Shown one piece after another: positions 1-11,600 of a stretch of DNA of 64,000 nt. Location: positions 5,704,001 to 5,768,000 of the forward strand of contig JBAJFE010000026.1 of assembly GCA_037903355.1 (NCBI GenBank). The letters run 5' to 3'. Positions within the stretch are counted from its first letter, which is position 1. Every line of letters begins with the position of its first letter. Position numbers and translations under genes: made by a program. Source of the stretch: Trichuris trichiura. Lineage: Eukaryota; Nematoda; Enoplea; Trichinellida; Trichuridae. The notes beneath the pieces are model-generated. The model worked only from the letters and a program-made list of their open reading frames with translations, did no database searches and was not told where the DNA came from.

Positions 1-583
1 AAACGAACAACTGCCTGTTAAATTAATTAGAATGAACGCGCGCGCGCTGAGAACGTTCAGCGAAAGCTGGTTTACTTATTTATAAAACGTAGGAGTAGAG
101 AAAGGGCATAAAAGAGTTGCAGTTGGCAGGCAGCACGTCGGCAATACCTGTTTTGCCAACTGCGACTCTGGCGTTTGATCACTCAGTTTGCTTGGTAATA
201 GAAACTCTTTAAACCTCCCATTCAGACAGCCTAAGGCTGTATCAAGTTGGAAAGAGAAAACATCGACGCTAGCAACAACAACAACAACGGAGAGTCGCGT
301 AATTTTCGATAATTGCTCCGTTGTCAAGCAAAACTATAACCTACCTCCAATCGCGGCCGAGTCGAAAGGCTAAGAAAGGAAACTGCAAATGGAAACTATG
401 CATTCGCCCACTCGCATTTACCTTCCGGAGAGCTTCGCGAGCGAATTAAAGCATTTCAACAAACGTTGGCAAAACAAGGCGCGGGTTGCGTTCACGCTTG
501 CTGCGATGGACATTTGAAAATCGTTACGAGCAAAGCGCTTTCTTTCGGTGCCCAACTTCAACCTGCCCATTTAACTGACTACA
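1..583. other. No supported gene
   Basis: A short CAA run lies near 275-290 and a CG alternation near 39-50. Open frames here lack recognisable domains and consistent splice signals. A stretch open at 340-741 (+) can be read as protein, but its frame does not join the exon at 820 with a matching phase, so it was not called. Confidence 0.4.
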
Positions 584-1185
584 ATGCTAGCAGGAAAAAT
601 CTATTCGCCGACAGAACAACTTTTCAGCGTAAGGTGTCATACTACTACATGCTGCAGCGGCAGCTGACGCCATGTACGCTACGCTATGCGAGCGTTCTTT
701 CTGGCATGAAAGCAAATGTTGCTTCTTGCACAAAGGCTTGAGAACTTAGGCGCGGGACTCGGCCAGCTTAGCAGTATTGAATACTGCTTTTTGCGGCGAA
801 CTTCAAGTCTGTCCATTAGAAGTCAAACGCTCTTGCAAAGGGGGAACTCTTAGCCGAAGACGATACGCACACATTGGCTACATTGGCACAGACGCTAGAT
901 CGCTCATATCCAATAAGGTGCAAGAGTGAGCACACCCAATGGGCGGTGCGAACATTAAATACACACACGCTTGGCAATAGCGATGAAAAACCAATGAGGA
1001 TGGGCGATGAGCAGAACAACTCGATCATAAGTCATCAACAAGTGATTCACCGAATGGATTTCTTCCTTCATGAAATGACGCTGAAAATTGAACTACTGTT
1101 TCGTCAGAACTTCCGCGTAAATGAAACAAGTCGACAGGCTATAGCTTGGATGCTGTCTTTCAAACGGCAGCATGAAAATAAATAA
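584..1185 (+). CDS. Small two-exon gene, unknown protein (136 aa)
   Basis: Exon 1 is 584-628 (ATG at 584, 15 codons) and ends at a strong donor GTAAGG. Exon 2 is 820-1185 after the acceptor CCATTAG, with matching phase 0. The product starts MLAGKIYSPTEQLFS, has a polar middle, and ends in a hydrophobic/basic amphipathic stretch that includes HRMDFFLHEMTLKIELLF. There is no signal peptide or membrane segment. Overlapping AATAAA signals sit at the stop codon (about 1177-1186), consistent with a 3' end there. I do not recognise the family. An in-frame TAA a few codons upstream of the ATG supports this start, though the exon could also have an upstream acceptor. The call rests on splice phase and composition only. 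Confidence 0.42.
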
Positions 1186-2207
1186 ATGCATATTAATATC
1201 CAACTAGTAAAATCTGGAGCTTAGAAATGCTTAGGAGACGACACGGAGGATGTATTGAATCATAGAAGCAATTATTCGTATAAACAATTTATGAGGTGCA
1301 CGAATTGAAATGGAAAGTTTCAGGCTCTATGCCGCCCCAAGCCATTCCTTTCTTGCGATAAAGTGTCAAAAGACCAGTTCTAAGATACGCCGGTTTTCGG
1401 AGCATCAACAGGTGCAAACGATAACAACAGCAGTGAATAAAGTTACAGCCGCGGCGGTTGGCTGCTACGATATAGGCGGTGCCATCTATCAGAGCAAATT
1501 CTATCCAAAAGCGGAATACTCTGAGCGAAGCTGACAAAGTCTACCGGTGAGTCGACACGAAAGGAAGGCCAACCCTCAAAAACCACTTTGCTTCGAACAA
1601 ATTGAGACGCGCAACTTTGCCCCAGTCTTTCATCGCACGCCTGATCAAATATTTTGATTTATTAAATGTTCCTCTTTGCGTAAACTAGCTTGGCCACCTT
1701 TTAAATCGCGCTGTTGCAAAAAGTACATATATACTCGAATGACGCACTGGTTCTTGGCAACGCCCGAGTTTGAACCGACCTATTATGGAATTAATGAAAT
1801 GTTTGCCCTTAGCCGCTGCAACACGACGCTATGTTGAAACGTGAAAACAAAACTTACCGGCGGCTGCTTACAAGAGCAAACTGGAAAACGACAGTTTGAA
1901 ACAATATCGCTTGTACAAAGCTTACTGGATTAATGAAAAGGATATAATGGGAGATTTCCCGCGGATAAAAACAGCTTACCGAAAGAATAATACCCTTAAG
2001 CGCTTAGGCAATTGAGCGGACAATCTATGATCAATTGGTTAACGTATGGGACAGTACGGGTGAAGAACTTGACGACTAATGAAAAATGGACACGAAAAAT
2101 AGCGAATGTTGAACAAAGAGTATTGGCTGCTTAAATCCGCCATAATTTTAAGCGCCACTCTAGCGATCAACGGAAAGAGGGGAGTGAAAACACGACAAGC
2201 GTGACAC
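1186..2207. other. No supported gene
   Basis: AT-rich sequence between two gene models. Short open frames at 1289-1537 on both strands overlap each other and lack domain or splice support. Confidence 0.4.
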
Positions 2208-2979
2208 CATTGACGAAAAATCTACTACGGTAGGCCTTATCAGGAGAAAAACGAAACTGGAAAAGAAAAGCAATTGCATTCATCAAGAGAAATGTGTGTA
2301 CCTCTCCACTTAGCCTACAAAAGGGTTTTTTAATCAATCAGCTAAAAATATAACTTACGGGCTTCTTGAGGCGCTGCAAAGTCGACCTTTCACAGGCGGC
2401 AAAAGAAGTGCCCGATGGACTTCGATTCATCACCCGTTTGCGACTACCGGTCTTACGTTTTTCGCCGCCACGACTAGTGCCAGCGTCAACATCCAAACTG
2501 ACAACTTCGTGCCTTGCAGCTGATTGGCGAGTGGCCATCTTTTTCATTTTGATTTTCATACGAAGTCCATTGCCCGCCTTTGACGGCTCAGTCGCATCGA
2601 AGGAGGAAGCGTTCTCCTGTACCGCGTTGCCTTCTTCTGCACTCGAGAACTTCGCTTCAGACGCAAAGCTGAATGACATCGAGGGCGACAACTGTGAACT
2701 ACTGCTGCTACTTTTCGAGCCCAACGACGTTTTGCTTTTGCTTTCCGACAACTCCAATGCTTTCAACCCTTTGTTGCATCTTGCCGAAGCCTTTTCAGCT
2801 TTTGTGCTCTTTTGGACATTGCAATCGGACGATACGGTGCTTGGAAGGACAGTTTCGGGAGTGCGAGCCCTGTCGCAATCAATTACCAACTTATCCGAAA
2901 TATCGTCATCGCCATCTTCCACTTCCTCGTCACCAGCGGCATCATCATTCGGAGTTCTTGGTCCCACATTTGTTTCCAT
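2208..2979 (-). CDS. Acidic Ser-rich protein, first coding exon(s), probably nuclear
   Basis: The main exon is 2359-2979 (207 codons, minus strand), from an ATG at 2979 to a donor GTAAGT after Pro207. The protein begins METNVGPRTPNDD, then carries an acidic run (EEVEDGDDD), a Ser-rich tract (SKSSSSSSQLSPS) and a basic region with RMKIKMKKM and GEKRKTGSRKRV, which look like nuclear localisation signals. A probable second exon (2208-2256, phase 0, reading FRFSPDKAYRSRFFVN) follows an acceptor CTTTTCCAG. Later exons would lie below 2200 and were not found. The splice acceptor TTTGTCTAG is flush with the ATG, so the mRNA either has a 5'-UTR intron or is trans-spliced there. No family was recognised. 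The second exon is much less certain than the first. Confidence 0.5.
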
Positions 2980-4296
2980 CTAGACAAAGAAAAGTCTTTG
3001 TTACAGCAGTCGTTGTGAAATTTTGCACAATATACGGCTTAATGAGCAACAAGCGATTGCGAAAGTAGCAAAATTAAAGAATACTATAGCAATCATGGTC
3101 ATAGATTATAAAGAAATCAACTGCTACTACGGGCAATACGGAAGGTGGACAAGCGGTGGTACATAACAGGACTAGTCGCGTAAACGCAACTCGTTCAGCA
3201 GTGAAAATCATTTTTGGTAATTATCCGCTGGAAAATCTGACGAATAACAGGTAAATCTCACTGTGAAGTCGAATAGGAGTCGTATACGGCCGGGATGTTG
3301 CAGTGAATGCCGCGACGCCGCTAAAGTGACTGTCCGGCAAGGCAGGAAAACAGAACACTGGGACAGAGCTTTGTGGCACTTATTGGCGACAAAGTAATCA
3401 TAACAAGTTGGGAAAAAGGTTTTCGCGAAACCGCAAAAATCCTGCACCGCGAACCAAGTCCATCCGGCAACAAAGCAGCGAGGTCAACTATTGATCGGCA
3501 GGACGCAACCGAACTACTGTAAGGGACGACTGGCTGGTACAGAAACAGAACCACGCAAAATCGCCCCCAGTTAATCAACAGCGCACTACTATTCTAGATA
3601 AAAGTCCATTATTTATTGACAAGTGGGCGTAAAACGTTTTAAGCAGCCAATCTAGTAACCAGTTTAACGTACTACAGTATGCGCAGTATGCAGGTAAGCA
3701 ACCGGCCAGCCGCTGCTTCGTTGTGTATGCTCAGGCGCAAAAAAGACAAAACAGTGCGCGTCGCGTCGATTACGAACTCTTGAGAATCAACATTTTTCCT
3801 TGTTTGAAATTGTGCTTGATAGAATCGGAGATAGAGTTATCGAACTACCTTATCGTGTCGCTAACACTACACAGTTTTATGCTATTGCTGATAACGCGCA
3901 AGTTAACCGTTTGCAGGTCTGTCCTATACAGCAAATGGAATAGAGTTTTTGTAAATCTACCGTCAAGCATTTGGCGTTAAAAGTTTACGCTACTGCTTCA
4001 ATGGTGCTCAGGTCGTCCTTGAATGTAGATATAGTGACGCTGGTCGCCTGGCTATCTTGTCTGATCTTCTTTTTTCCGTTTTGATGGAACTAAAAAGTTC
4101 GCAAGGTTCAAGTCAAAGAATTCTACACTTTACTAGCTAAATAGCGCCAATGCGTCACGTTCATGTCGCTCTTACTCAACCAGTAACTTTGCGGTTCGAT
4201 TTGCAAAGCCGAAAATGAATCAACGAAGTTATGCTTTGGATGGTATTGAATTGTGAACTAAAGCTTCTACCTGTATGTTATTAATAACAAGCGAAC
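2980..4296. other. No supported gene
   Basis: No exon with good splice signals or domain was seen on either strand. The interval holds only short unsupported open frames. Confidence 0.4.
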
Positions 4297-4304
4297 ATGA
4301 ACCT

Positions 4305-4835
4305 TTCGTCGCTGGCCGTTCCCTTCACAGCTAAACAACAGCAACATACTGTTTTCGCATTCCAGGGTCTGTTCCTCATATTGGCGCCTCTTTTTCATCC
4401 TACGGTGTACGAACGAGGCCGCTTCGCCGCGACTGGCGCCGGATCTGTTGTTTTGGTCAAAGGCGCCAGGAGGTCAGCAGACCCTGAAATGCAAAAACAA
4501 AAGGTTGCTGTTCTTTGACCTAACGTCACAACGCGGTACCAGCTTCAGAACGGCTGGGTGCTGGACCGTTTGCCGCTAGCCCCGCGATGTGACGCTAGGT
4601 CAAGGAACAGGCAACCTTTTGTTCACGCATTTCAAGGTCCGTTGACCTCCTGGCGCCGCCTGTTTATCCTTAGACCAAACCGACAGATCTGGCGCCAGTC
4701 GCGGCCTTTCTCGTACACTGAGTTAATCCCTGGCCATAGGATAAGAAGGTGGCGCCAAAGCGAAACAGACCCTGGAGTGTGAAAGCAATAGATTGTTGTT
4801 GTTTAACTGAAGGGTATACGGCTGACGATGAAACC
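4305..4835. repeat. Foldback element, about 530 bp, arms over 200 bp
   Basis: The left arm (about 4309-4535) and the reverse complement of the right arm (about 4575-4835) share long diverged blocks: TTAAACAACA-type ends, CCAGGGTCTGTT, GACTGGCGCC, GGCGCCAGGAGGTCA and CAAAAGGTTGC. The centre lies around 4540-4570. No coding frame spans it. Its right end almost abuts the start of the Penelope-like ORF, so it could be a diverged pair of that element's terminal repeats in head-to-head orientation or an independent foldback transposon. The arms differ by many substitutions, so it is not recent. Confidence 0.75.
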
Positions 4836-4843
4836 TCCTGGCG

Positions 4844-6178
4844 ATGAATGGTCGTTCAACCAATAACGCGAAGGAAACGTATTTTACGATTTACGTATTC
4901 TTAAAGAATTTACGTATTCTTCAAACTCTGTTAGATGCGGACGACACCATCTTGCAGAGGACGAAATTAAACCCCACCCACATAGTTAAATTAGTGTCGT
5001 TCTGCATGCGCGAGGGCAACTACTTCAGATTCCAGGATAGTTTCTTCTCACAAAAGGACGGTGCGCCTATGGGCAGTCCACTCTCCCCCATACTTGCGGA
5101 GATCTTCATGGAACATCTCGAAGAAAAAGCCTTCAGCACTCTGCAAGACTGTGCCCCTCCTATCATTTTCAAAAGATATGTAGACGACATCTTTGCCATC
5201 ATAAAATCAGGCAGTGAAGAAACTCTCTTGGAACACCTGAATAGTCTCTTCCCCAACCAGATAACGCTAACCATTGAGAAGGAAAATAATTGTAAACTCC
5301 CTTTTCTAGATGTCTTAGTCATTAAACAAGGGAATAAGTTAAAAACAACAGTTTATAGGAAACCTACCCACTCGGACCGGCACCTAAACTTTTCTTCTCA
5401 TCACCCTATTTCAGTTAAAAGAGGTATAGTTAAAGGGATGGTTGACAGGGCCCTAACGGTTTGTGACCCCGAATATTTAAATACAGAATTAAGACACATT
5501 TATAACACACTATGCAGTAACGGATACCCCAGTAAATTCATCAATTCCATTATTAAACAGTGCCAACAAAATAAACCTTCATCACCGTCCCCGCCTGATA
5601 ACCAACAACGCCCGGTGCTGCTCCTTCCCTACTACAGTGGTTTAAGTGAACGGATCAGGAGACTGGGGCGCTCCTTAAATTTCAACGTGAGATTTAAAAG
5701 TTCATGTAATCTTCGTTCGATTGTGAGAAATGACAAGATCAAGGTTCCTTTTGACAGCAGACCCGGTGTCGTTTACCAGATAAAGTGTGGTTGCAACGCC
5801 TCCTACATAGGAGAAACGGGCAACACTTTACTTAAGAGATTCGGCCAACACGTGAAGAATGTGTTGACATACAAGAACGCTGAACGAAGACTCAATGGGG
5901 TACAGGCCACCGGCCGAGGGCGTCCACCGACAACGGACCCGCAAAAAGCCATGGAGAACGCGATAAGTGCCTCAGTGATCGTTGAGCACGCATCTCGGTG
6001 CACACTCGACCCGCACCCGAAGATCGTATGCCACGAAAACTTATTACATCTTAGGCGTATTAAGGATGCTCTGTACATCCAGAGCAACTCCACTATCAAT
6101 CGCGACAATGGCGTGGAGGTTAGTGAAGTATGGGCTGCGCCGATTAATAAATTCCAATGCTGCGCCCTACCCAACTAA
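4844..6178 (+). mobile_element. Penelope-like retroelement, 5'-truncated RT plus GIY-YIG ORF
   Basis: A 444-codon uninterrupted frame. Residues 1-28 look unrelated to RT, and the homologous part starts near residue 29. RT motif B is at 73-89 (GAPMGSPLSPILAEIF), catalytic motif C YVDD at 112-115, and the downstream block NCKLPFLDV at 149-156. A linker leads to a GIY-YIG-type endonuclease domain with VVYQIKCGC (309-317) and SYIGETG (320-326), the diagnostic pairing of Penelope-like elements. Motif A, which in this family lies just upstream of the first conserved block, is missing together with the whole N-terminal region, so the element cannot encode a complete RT even though the remaining frame is open. 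The ATG at 4844 is incidental. A CTGACGA-hairpin-GAAA motif lies 70 bp past the stop. Confidence 0.92.
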
Positions 6179-6561
6179 TCAAACACCCATCGTACCCATG
6201 CGCTATATAAACCCCTTACCGAATAAACACCTTCTCCCCAACACTGCTGACGACGGAACACGAGCAGTTCCGAAACGTACGGTATACAAATTGTTCTGTA
6301 TTTTCTCTTACAATTTGCTCATCCATCCGTTGGTAGGGCACTTTGAAATTTACTTACAGATACATCCAACAGGCCAAACCCGTGAATCTGAAGATCTACT
6401 ATGAAAATATTCTTAAAGAAACCATAAAATGTGCTCATGTGTCAACTGTTATTCTCTCTCCAGCGCAGCAAAAACTCTACCAAGCGGATCGTTGTATTAA
6501 AGCCTGAACTTCTTGTAGGGATGTTGACTGGAAAGCAGAACCTAATTTCGAAATTACATGG
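6179..6561 (+). other. Penelope-like 3' flank and possible coding remnant
   Basis: Besides the ribozyme-like motif, an acceptor-like TTTACTTACAG ends near 6360. It precedes an open stretch to about 6508 that reads protein-like (includes YYENILKETIKCAH and SPAQQKLYQADRC) and ends in TGA. It may be a remnant of another element or an exon of a gene disrupted by the insertion. No family was recognised. Confidence 0.25.
6247..6275 (+). ncRNA. Hammerhead-like core 3' of the Penelope-like ORF
   Basis: CTGACGA is followed by C, then GGAAC-(7 nt)-GTTCC forming a 5 bp hairpin, then GAAAC. This is the order core 1, stem II, core 2 of a hammerhead ribozyme, with one extra C before stem II. Penelope-like elements are known to carry hammerhead ribozymes in their terminal repeats. 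I could not find a convincing stem I, so cleavage activity is unproven. Confidence 0.4.
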
Positions 6562-6573
6562 TTCTCTTCCTAG

Positions 6574-6974
6574 AAGAGATGTACATGGATTTTTCCCGTT
6601 TTGCATTTGCCCATAAAACGAGTCAAAAAAAAAGTGAAAAAGCTTTAATGTCGTTCAATGGCATAAAACCAAACAAAAGTCTGGCGAAGCTTTAGGCTCA
6701 AGATTGAGCCGAAAACTTCGCACACGACTCGGAAAGGTGGAGGAGCTACTCAAGGGAGAGAAAAACTCGGTGGGAGGGCAACTCCTGCGTGCGCTGATGA
6801 CGGCTCAAGATTGAGCCGAAAGCTTCGCCAGACTTTTGTTTGGTTTTATGCCCTTGAACGACATTAAAGCTTTTTCACTTTTTTGACTCGTTTTATGGGC
6901 AAATGCAAAACGGGAAAATCCATGTACATCTCTTCTATGACAACCAAACCCGTTACAGACCCCACGCCTGTATA
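6574..6974 (+). mobile_element. Hairpin-type short retroelement, copy 1 (401 bp)
   Basis: Flanked by an exact 12 bp direct repeat TTCTCTTCCTAG (6562-6573 and 6975-6986), read as a target-site duplication. The left arm (6574 to about 6692) is an almost exact inverted copy of the right arm (about 6826-6936). The right side continues into an unpaired tail ending ACCCCACGCCTGTATA. The middle contains two direct copies of GGCTCAAGATTGAGCC followed by GAAA; the second is preceded by CTGATGA. There is no ORF. The TSD length and the inverted-then-sense layout argue against a DNA-transposon MITE and for a retroelement, perhaps moved by Penelope machinery. Confidence 0.7.
6794..6821 (+). ncRNA. Hammerhead-like core in hairpin element copy 1
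   Basis: CTGATGA, one C, hairpin GGCTC-(6 nt)-GAGCC, then GAAA. The five bases just upstream (GTGCG) can pair with CGCAC at about 6714, which would serve as stem I with cleavage after a UU; pairing for stem III is weak in that register. Activity is inferred, not shown. Confidence 0.38.
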
Positions 6975-6986
6975 TTCTCTTCCTAG

Positions 6987-8637
6987 CGAAAAGTAAATTC
7001 ACGACCAATATACGTTTAGCTCAATAGGCAACGCGGAGCAGAGCTTTTATTGATGTTATTAAAGGAAAAAGACCCCTTATTTGGCTTGATGTTTCGGAAG
7101 TGTCTCTTTTTGTGGTTAGCATTATTGAATAGTACAAACAAACATGGATAGCCGAAAATTCCGTTATAGGACTAATTTGCCTTGCTTGTCGGCGCTTTCT
7201 TTATCTTTTAATTTTACTCACTGTCAGCTCTATTTCCTAAAAATATACTTTACAAGAACTTACCTTGCGCTACGATCTTCTATCAAATTCACGCCAGAAA
7301 ATCAAGTTTATTTGAGAAAATTTGTTGTATAGAACATTGTTTTTTTCTCCTAAAGCATAGTACTAATAGTTTAAAGTACATGTTTTTCCGAACGTGGGCA
7401 AGTTTTACAGCCAATTAAAATTGGTTATATGAAGTTTAAAGAGCATGGCAGACATAGGCAAACTTGCGAATCGTTTAGACTACGCGAATTGTGTTTGTTT
7501 GCTGTTTTGAGTCTTCGCGCTGCGGCACAATCCACATTGCAATAACTGTTTGCTTTAGGTTATTTTGCTCATGCCTGCTTGATATACCCCAACGACGTAT
7601 TGTACTTAGGTACGGGTACAGACATAATTTTGCGATAAAAAAGCTCTTTTTCGGATAATGTGTTAGATTCTGCCGTTGCGGCAGAAATCTGTCAGTTTTT
7701 CAACCAAACAGAATTAGGTAAGGGCGTTTTGCGACCCCATCCCTTTTCGACCTCTTACAGTAGGGTCACTTCTCTTCTGCGACGTTGAAAAGGAAACGTG
7801 TAAGTTTCAAAAGTTCTCTGTTTAGTTTTGCAGAAAGGCTCCATTTGTTCGTTGTACTTTTCTGTAGCATAAATCACCCTTTCTGTTCAATGTTACTAAT
7901 TATCGAGCCTGCTTTGGGCAGAGCTAATACCACAGGAGATACTACAGTACTTGTCCTGTTGAGCTGTCAGTAGCGGAAATGGAAACTGGTGGGAAAATAA
8001 TAAAAATAATTTGACACTTTTTCAGACAAGCTATGCTTGCTATCACCGACTTAGATTCAAGAGGCCTTTTGTTGGGTACTACATAGTAAGACAAAAACTA
8101 GCCTTTTATTATCAATGAAAAAGTAGTGTTCAGAGTTGTTGCTGTTTATCAGCTTTTCATTCATGATGGTTGTATGGTAAACTTTTCAGGTTTTTCTTTT
8201 TTATCCTTCATCTTGTTTCTGATAAATGCTTTATGCTTCGCTTTTATGGGTATGTTGATTTTATATTTCCGAATCATCGGCGCCTATTGTTTTCGAATTG
8301 TTCGAATGTTGCAATTTAGAATTTTATTCGCGTTTTTTTTTTGGTTAGTATCTTACTGAACTTTACGTGAAACCGTCGCTGGTGCGCTTACGCCAGCTTC
8401 TTGTCCACCGTTGTAAATGTCTAAGATGGGAGGTTCTTATTGGTGCAGCGTGCTTTTCTGCTTGCCTTATTTGGCTTTTGCATCGTTATGCTCTTGCGTT
8501 TCAACAATGATTATTTTCCGTAATTGCTTTGAATGTAAAATTCGTTGGTTCCATAAGCAGATGTTTTTCAGTCGCGTTCTCAATATGAAAATTTCGGATC
8601 TCAAACAGTTATAATATTAAATACTAATTTTTCTTTC
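6987..8637. other. No supported gene; upstream region of CWC27
   Basis: T-rich sequence. Open frames at 7785-7973 and 8126-8359 are hydrophobic through T-richness and have no splice support. The last bases hold a pyrimidine tract and the acceptor used just before the CWC27 start. Confidence 0.4.
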
Positions 8638-8640
8638 AGC
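8626..8640 (+). promoter_or_regulatory. Splice acceptor 6 nt before the CWC27 start codon
   Basis: AATTTTTCTTTCAG ends at 8639 and the ATG is at 8646. Such a site just before a start codon in a nematode suggests spliced-leader trans-splicing, although a 5'-UTR intron would look the same. Confidence 0.45.
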
Positions 8641-8645
8641 AAAAC

Positions 8646-11600
8646 ATGAGTGAAGTGTGCATTAGCGAACCAGCAACAAACGGCAAGGTTGGTTTGTCGA
8701 ATAGATAATTTTCAATCCTAATTGTCAACTGTTTTTTGATTTACAGGTTTGCCTGAAGACAACAGTCGGTGACATTGAAATAGAGTTGTGGTCGAAGGAA
8801 TGCCCTAAAGCGTGCAGAAACTTTGTCACACTTTGCGTTAGGGGCTATTACAATAATACAATTTTTCATCGCGTTGAGCCCGGCTTCATAGTGCAAGGTG
8901 GAGACCCAACAGGAACCGGCTGCGGTGGGGAATCAGCTTTTGGAGAGCCTTTCAAAGTAATTTTTCCATTTTCCTGAACGAAAACTGCTTTCTTAGTACT
9001 ACTATTTGTTTCTTGCGTAGCTTGAGGGATTTCATTGCACATACGGCTTGAGAAAGTCAGCGTAGCAGAAAATCCATTGACGTACATTTTTTTTTATAGG
9101 ACGAGTTTCACTCCCGCCTGCGCTTCTCAAGAAGAGGCTTAGTGGCAATGGCAAGCGCGGGAAAAAGGCATTCGAATGGCTCCCAGTTTTTCTTCACTTT
9201 GGGCAGGACACCCGAACTGCAGAATAAGCATACAATATTTGGGAAGGTGCGAAGCTAGTTCTTGTTTAACGTACAGTTTTTGATTTGCTCTGACGTGATG
9301 ACTTGTTCTGGCGCAACTTTTAATAATTGTTCCTTTAACTTAGGTTAACAAGACGACTTTGATGAACATGCTCAGGCTAGAGGAAAGCCAAGTTGATAAA
9401 CAGAGTCGTCCGTTATATCCTGAAAAGATACTTTCGTGCAAGGTACATGTTTGTGCTTCGTTTCTAGGCGTCGGAATTCCTCCGTTCTGCTTTAGGTTTT
9501 ATTCAATCCTTTCGATGATATTGTGCTTCCATCGGTCGCCGTCGCGTCAAAACCGATAGAAGAGAAGTCAAAAAAGGAAATGAAGCAGAGGTAACGTAGT
9601 TGCCACTCTAAAGGTACCAATTTGGTATAAATCTCCAGCGCGTGAGTAGTAGTGACAATATTAATTTCATCTGCTCGATTATTTCTAATCCTTTGACCTT
9701 CATGCATAATGCAAAAATTAAGTCGAAGCTAGCGGGTTTGCGAGTTGAGTAATAAAGTTGAGAAAGGGCTGGTTGACTATTTAAGTGATAGCAGCTACAG
9801 CCACACGTTTTGTATAGTTAAAAAAGAAAGTGTTGTCCAACTCTTCCCCATCAGAGTGAAGTTGCGCTCTACGTTCTTAGGGGCTGCAAGTTTTTATTAT
9901 CAATTTCTTTTTTCCTTATTGTTAAGCTCAAAGTCTTCGCAACGAGAGAGGGAGTGTTTACTCTTCGGTATTGTTGCTAAGAAAAGTCTTTTTAGAAATC
10001 TTGCGCTTTTGTCATTTGGAGACGAAGCAAAAGAGGAAGAAGAGGCTCTCGAAATTGCAAATAAGGTAATCCTATCTATTTGGCAACTTATTTATTCAAA
10101 TTAGTCGTTTTACAAAACTGTATATGTCTATAGGGTCGCTTATCTTTTCAGTCTAATACGAACTAGCTTTGCTCTGCTGCTGCGCATTTAAGTAGACGTG
10201 TTATTATACTGGTCTTGTTTTTTATATCACTAACTTCGAACAAGACAGTATAGTAACGCGTCTACTTAAATACCTTCCTTATTTAGAAGATGTAAATGCA
10301 CAACTGCCAAAAGGCTACACTTTACAGTGCATTTTCGGCCCATTCGGGATTTTGACCCTAACCGGTGCCGAGCAAGTTCAGACATTTTATTATCATTATT
10401 CCCTTACGGTTCTAGATTCAAAAGTTTTTAATATTGATTTCGTACCACCCGTCCCAGTTTATGTGAAGAATACTGCACATACGACAGTTGCTTTTAAAGT
10501 CGAATGAAAATTCATGATCTTGAAACGTCAGTCTTTTTGTCTTGCAACTGACGGCTGAACAAGTGTGTTCCAAAAGTTCCGCATACTTTCGTACGTTCAT
10601 TACTGTTGTAATCTGTTGCTTTTGTAAAAGGGGCGTTCTGTGTAACCACTATTTGTTTAGCGTTTGCATACTGTTAACCACTGAAGGCCTACGTTAGCAA
10701 TTATGTGTAATCCGAAGACAATTTGAAAAATATGTAAGGCATTTCGCTTGTTATGTGACATTTTGGTTGAATCTACCGTAGATGGTAAATATTGCTAGTC
10801 TGAATGTTTATTATCCCCATGTAAGACGACTAGTTGCGTAGATAGTTGAACTAAAACCCTGTAGACGAAAGTACAAGCCTCGGCGTGTGTACGCAGCGGA
10901 AATTGTGAAAAATTTTGCCTTGCAAATTTTCAGCTCGTGCCATCCTGTTTCTTTTCTTTTAGAAATTGTTTCTGCGCGGGAAAAGTGCTCACGACGTTAT
11001 CCCTGACAATAAAAGACTGAGTTCAAAGCCGGTATTGTCTGCGCGGGAGCTGAACCGAGTTCGCGGAGATTTGGAGGTAGGCAACTCGGCATACTGAAAT
11101 TAACATTGACTTTTGCTGCTTAAATTTCTGGCAGTATTTTGTTTTCCACCTATAATTTACTCTCAATATTTTTATTTTGGAAACCACGGCGATTTGTTTA
11201 CTTCCGTGAGCCTTTTCTCTTGCCGTTTAGGCGACAATGTATGCAGGCAACGAAAGCGAGAAGAAAAAACTGGATGACGCGATTTCAAACCGGTTGAAAC
11301 TTCTTACTGGTGCAAAGTCAAAATTGGAAGAAGATATTGCTTCTGATGGCGAAGATCTGGAAGATTTGTTGAACGAAAAGGAAAGAGAGCAAAAAAAAGC
11401 AAGACTGTAGGTTGCTTTCTCGCAGTTAGCGTTAACTCATCTGTCATAATTTATTTGGCCAACTGAATTTATATATACAGTAGAACCTCCATAAGTTGAC
11501 CACCCAAGGGACCGGGAAAAACTGGTCAACATAGGAGGTGGTCCACATAAGAGGCTGTAGGTATATTATATTATTAACGTGAGGACCAACCAAGTGGTCA

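Noticed and set aside
2302..2314. 13 bp microexon after the Ser-rich exon
   Set aside because: It would force a frame that meets a stop in the next candidate exon; skipping it gives a longer open reading.
4823..4840. CTGACGATGAAACC in the foldback as another ribozyme core
   Set aside because: There is no stem II between the two core strings, so it lacks the defining hairpin.
8126..8359. Hydrophobic open frame upstream of CWC27
   Set aside because: Hydrophobicity follows from T-rich DNA; there is no ATG start and no splice partner.
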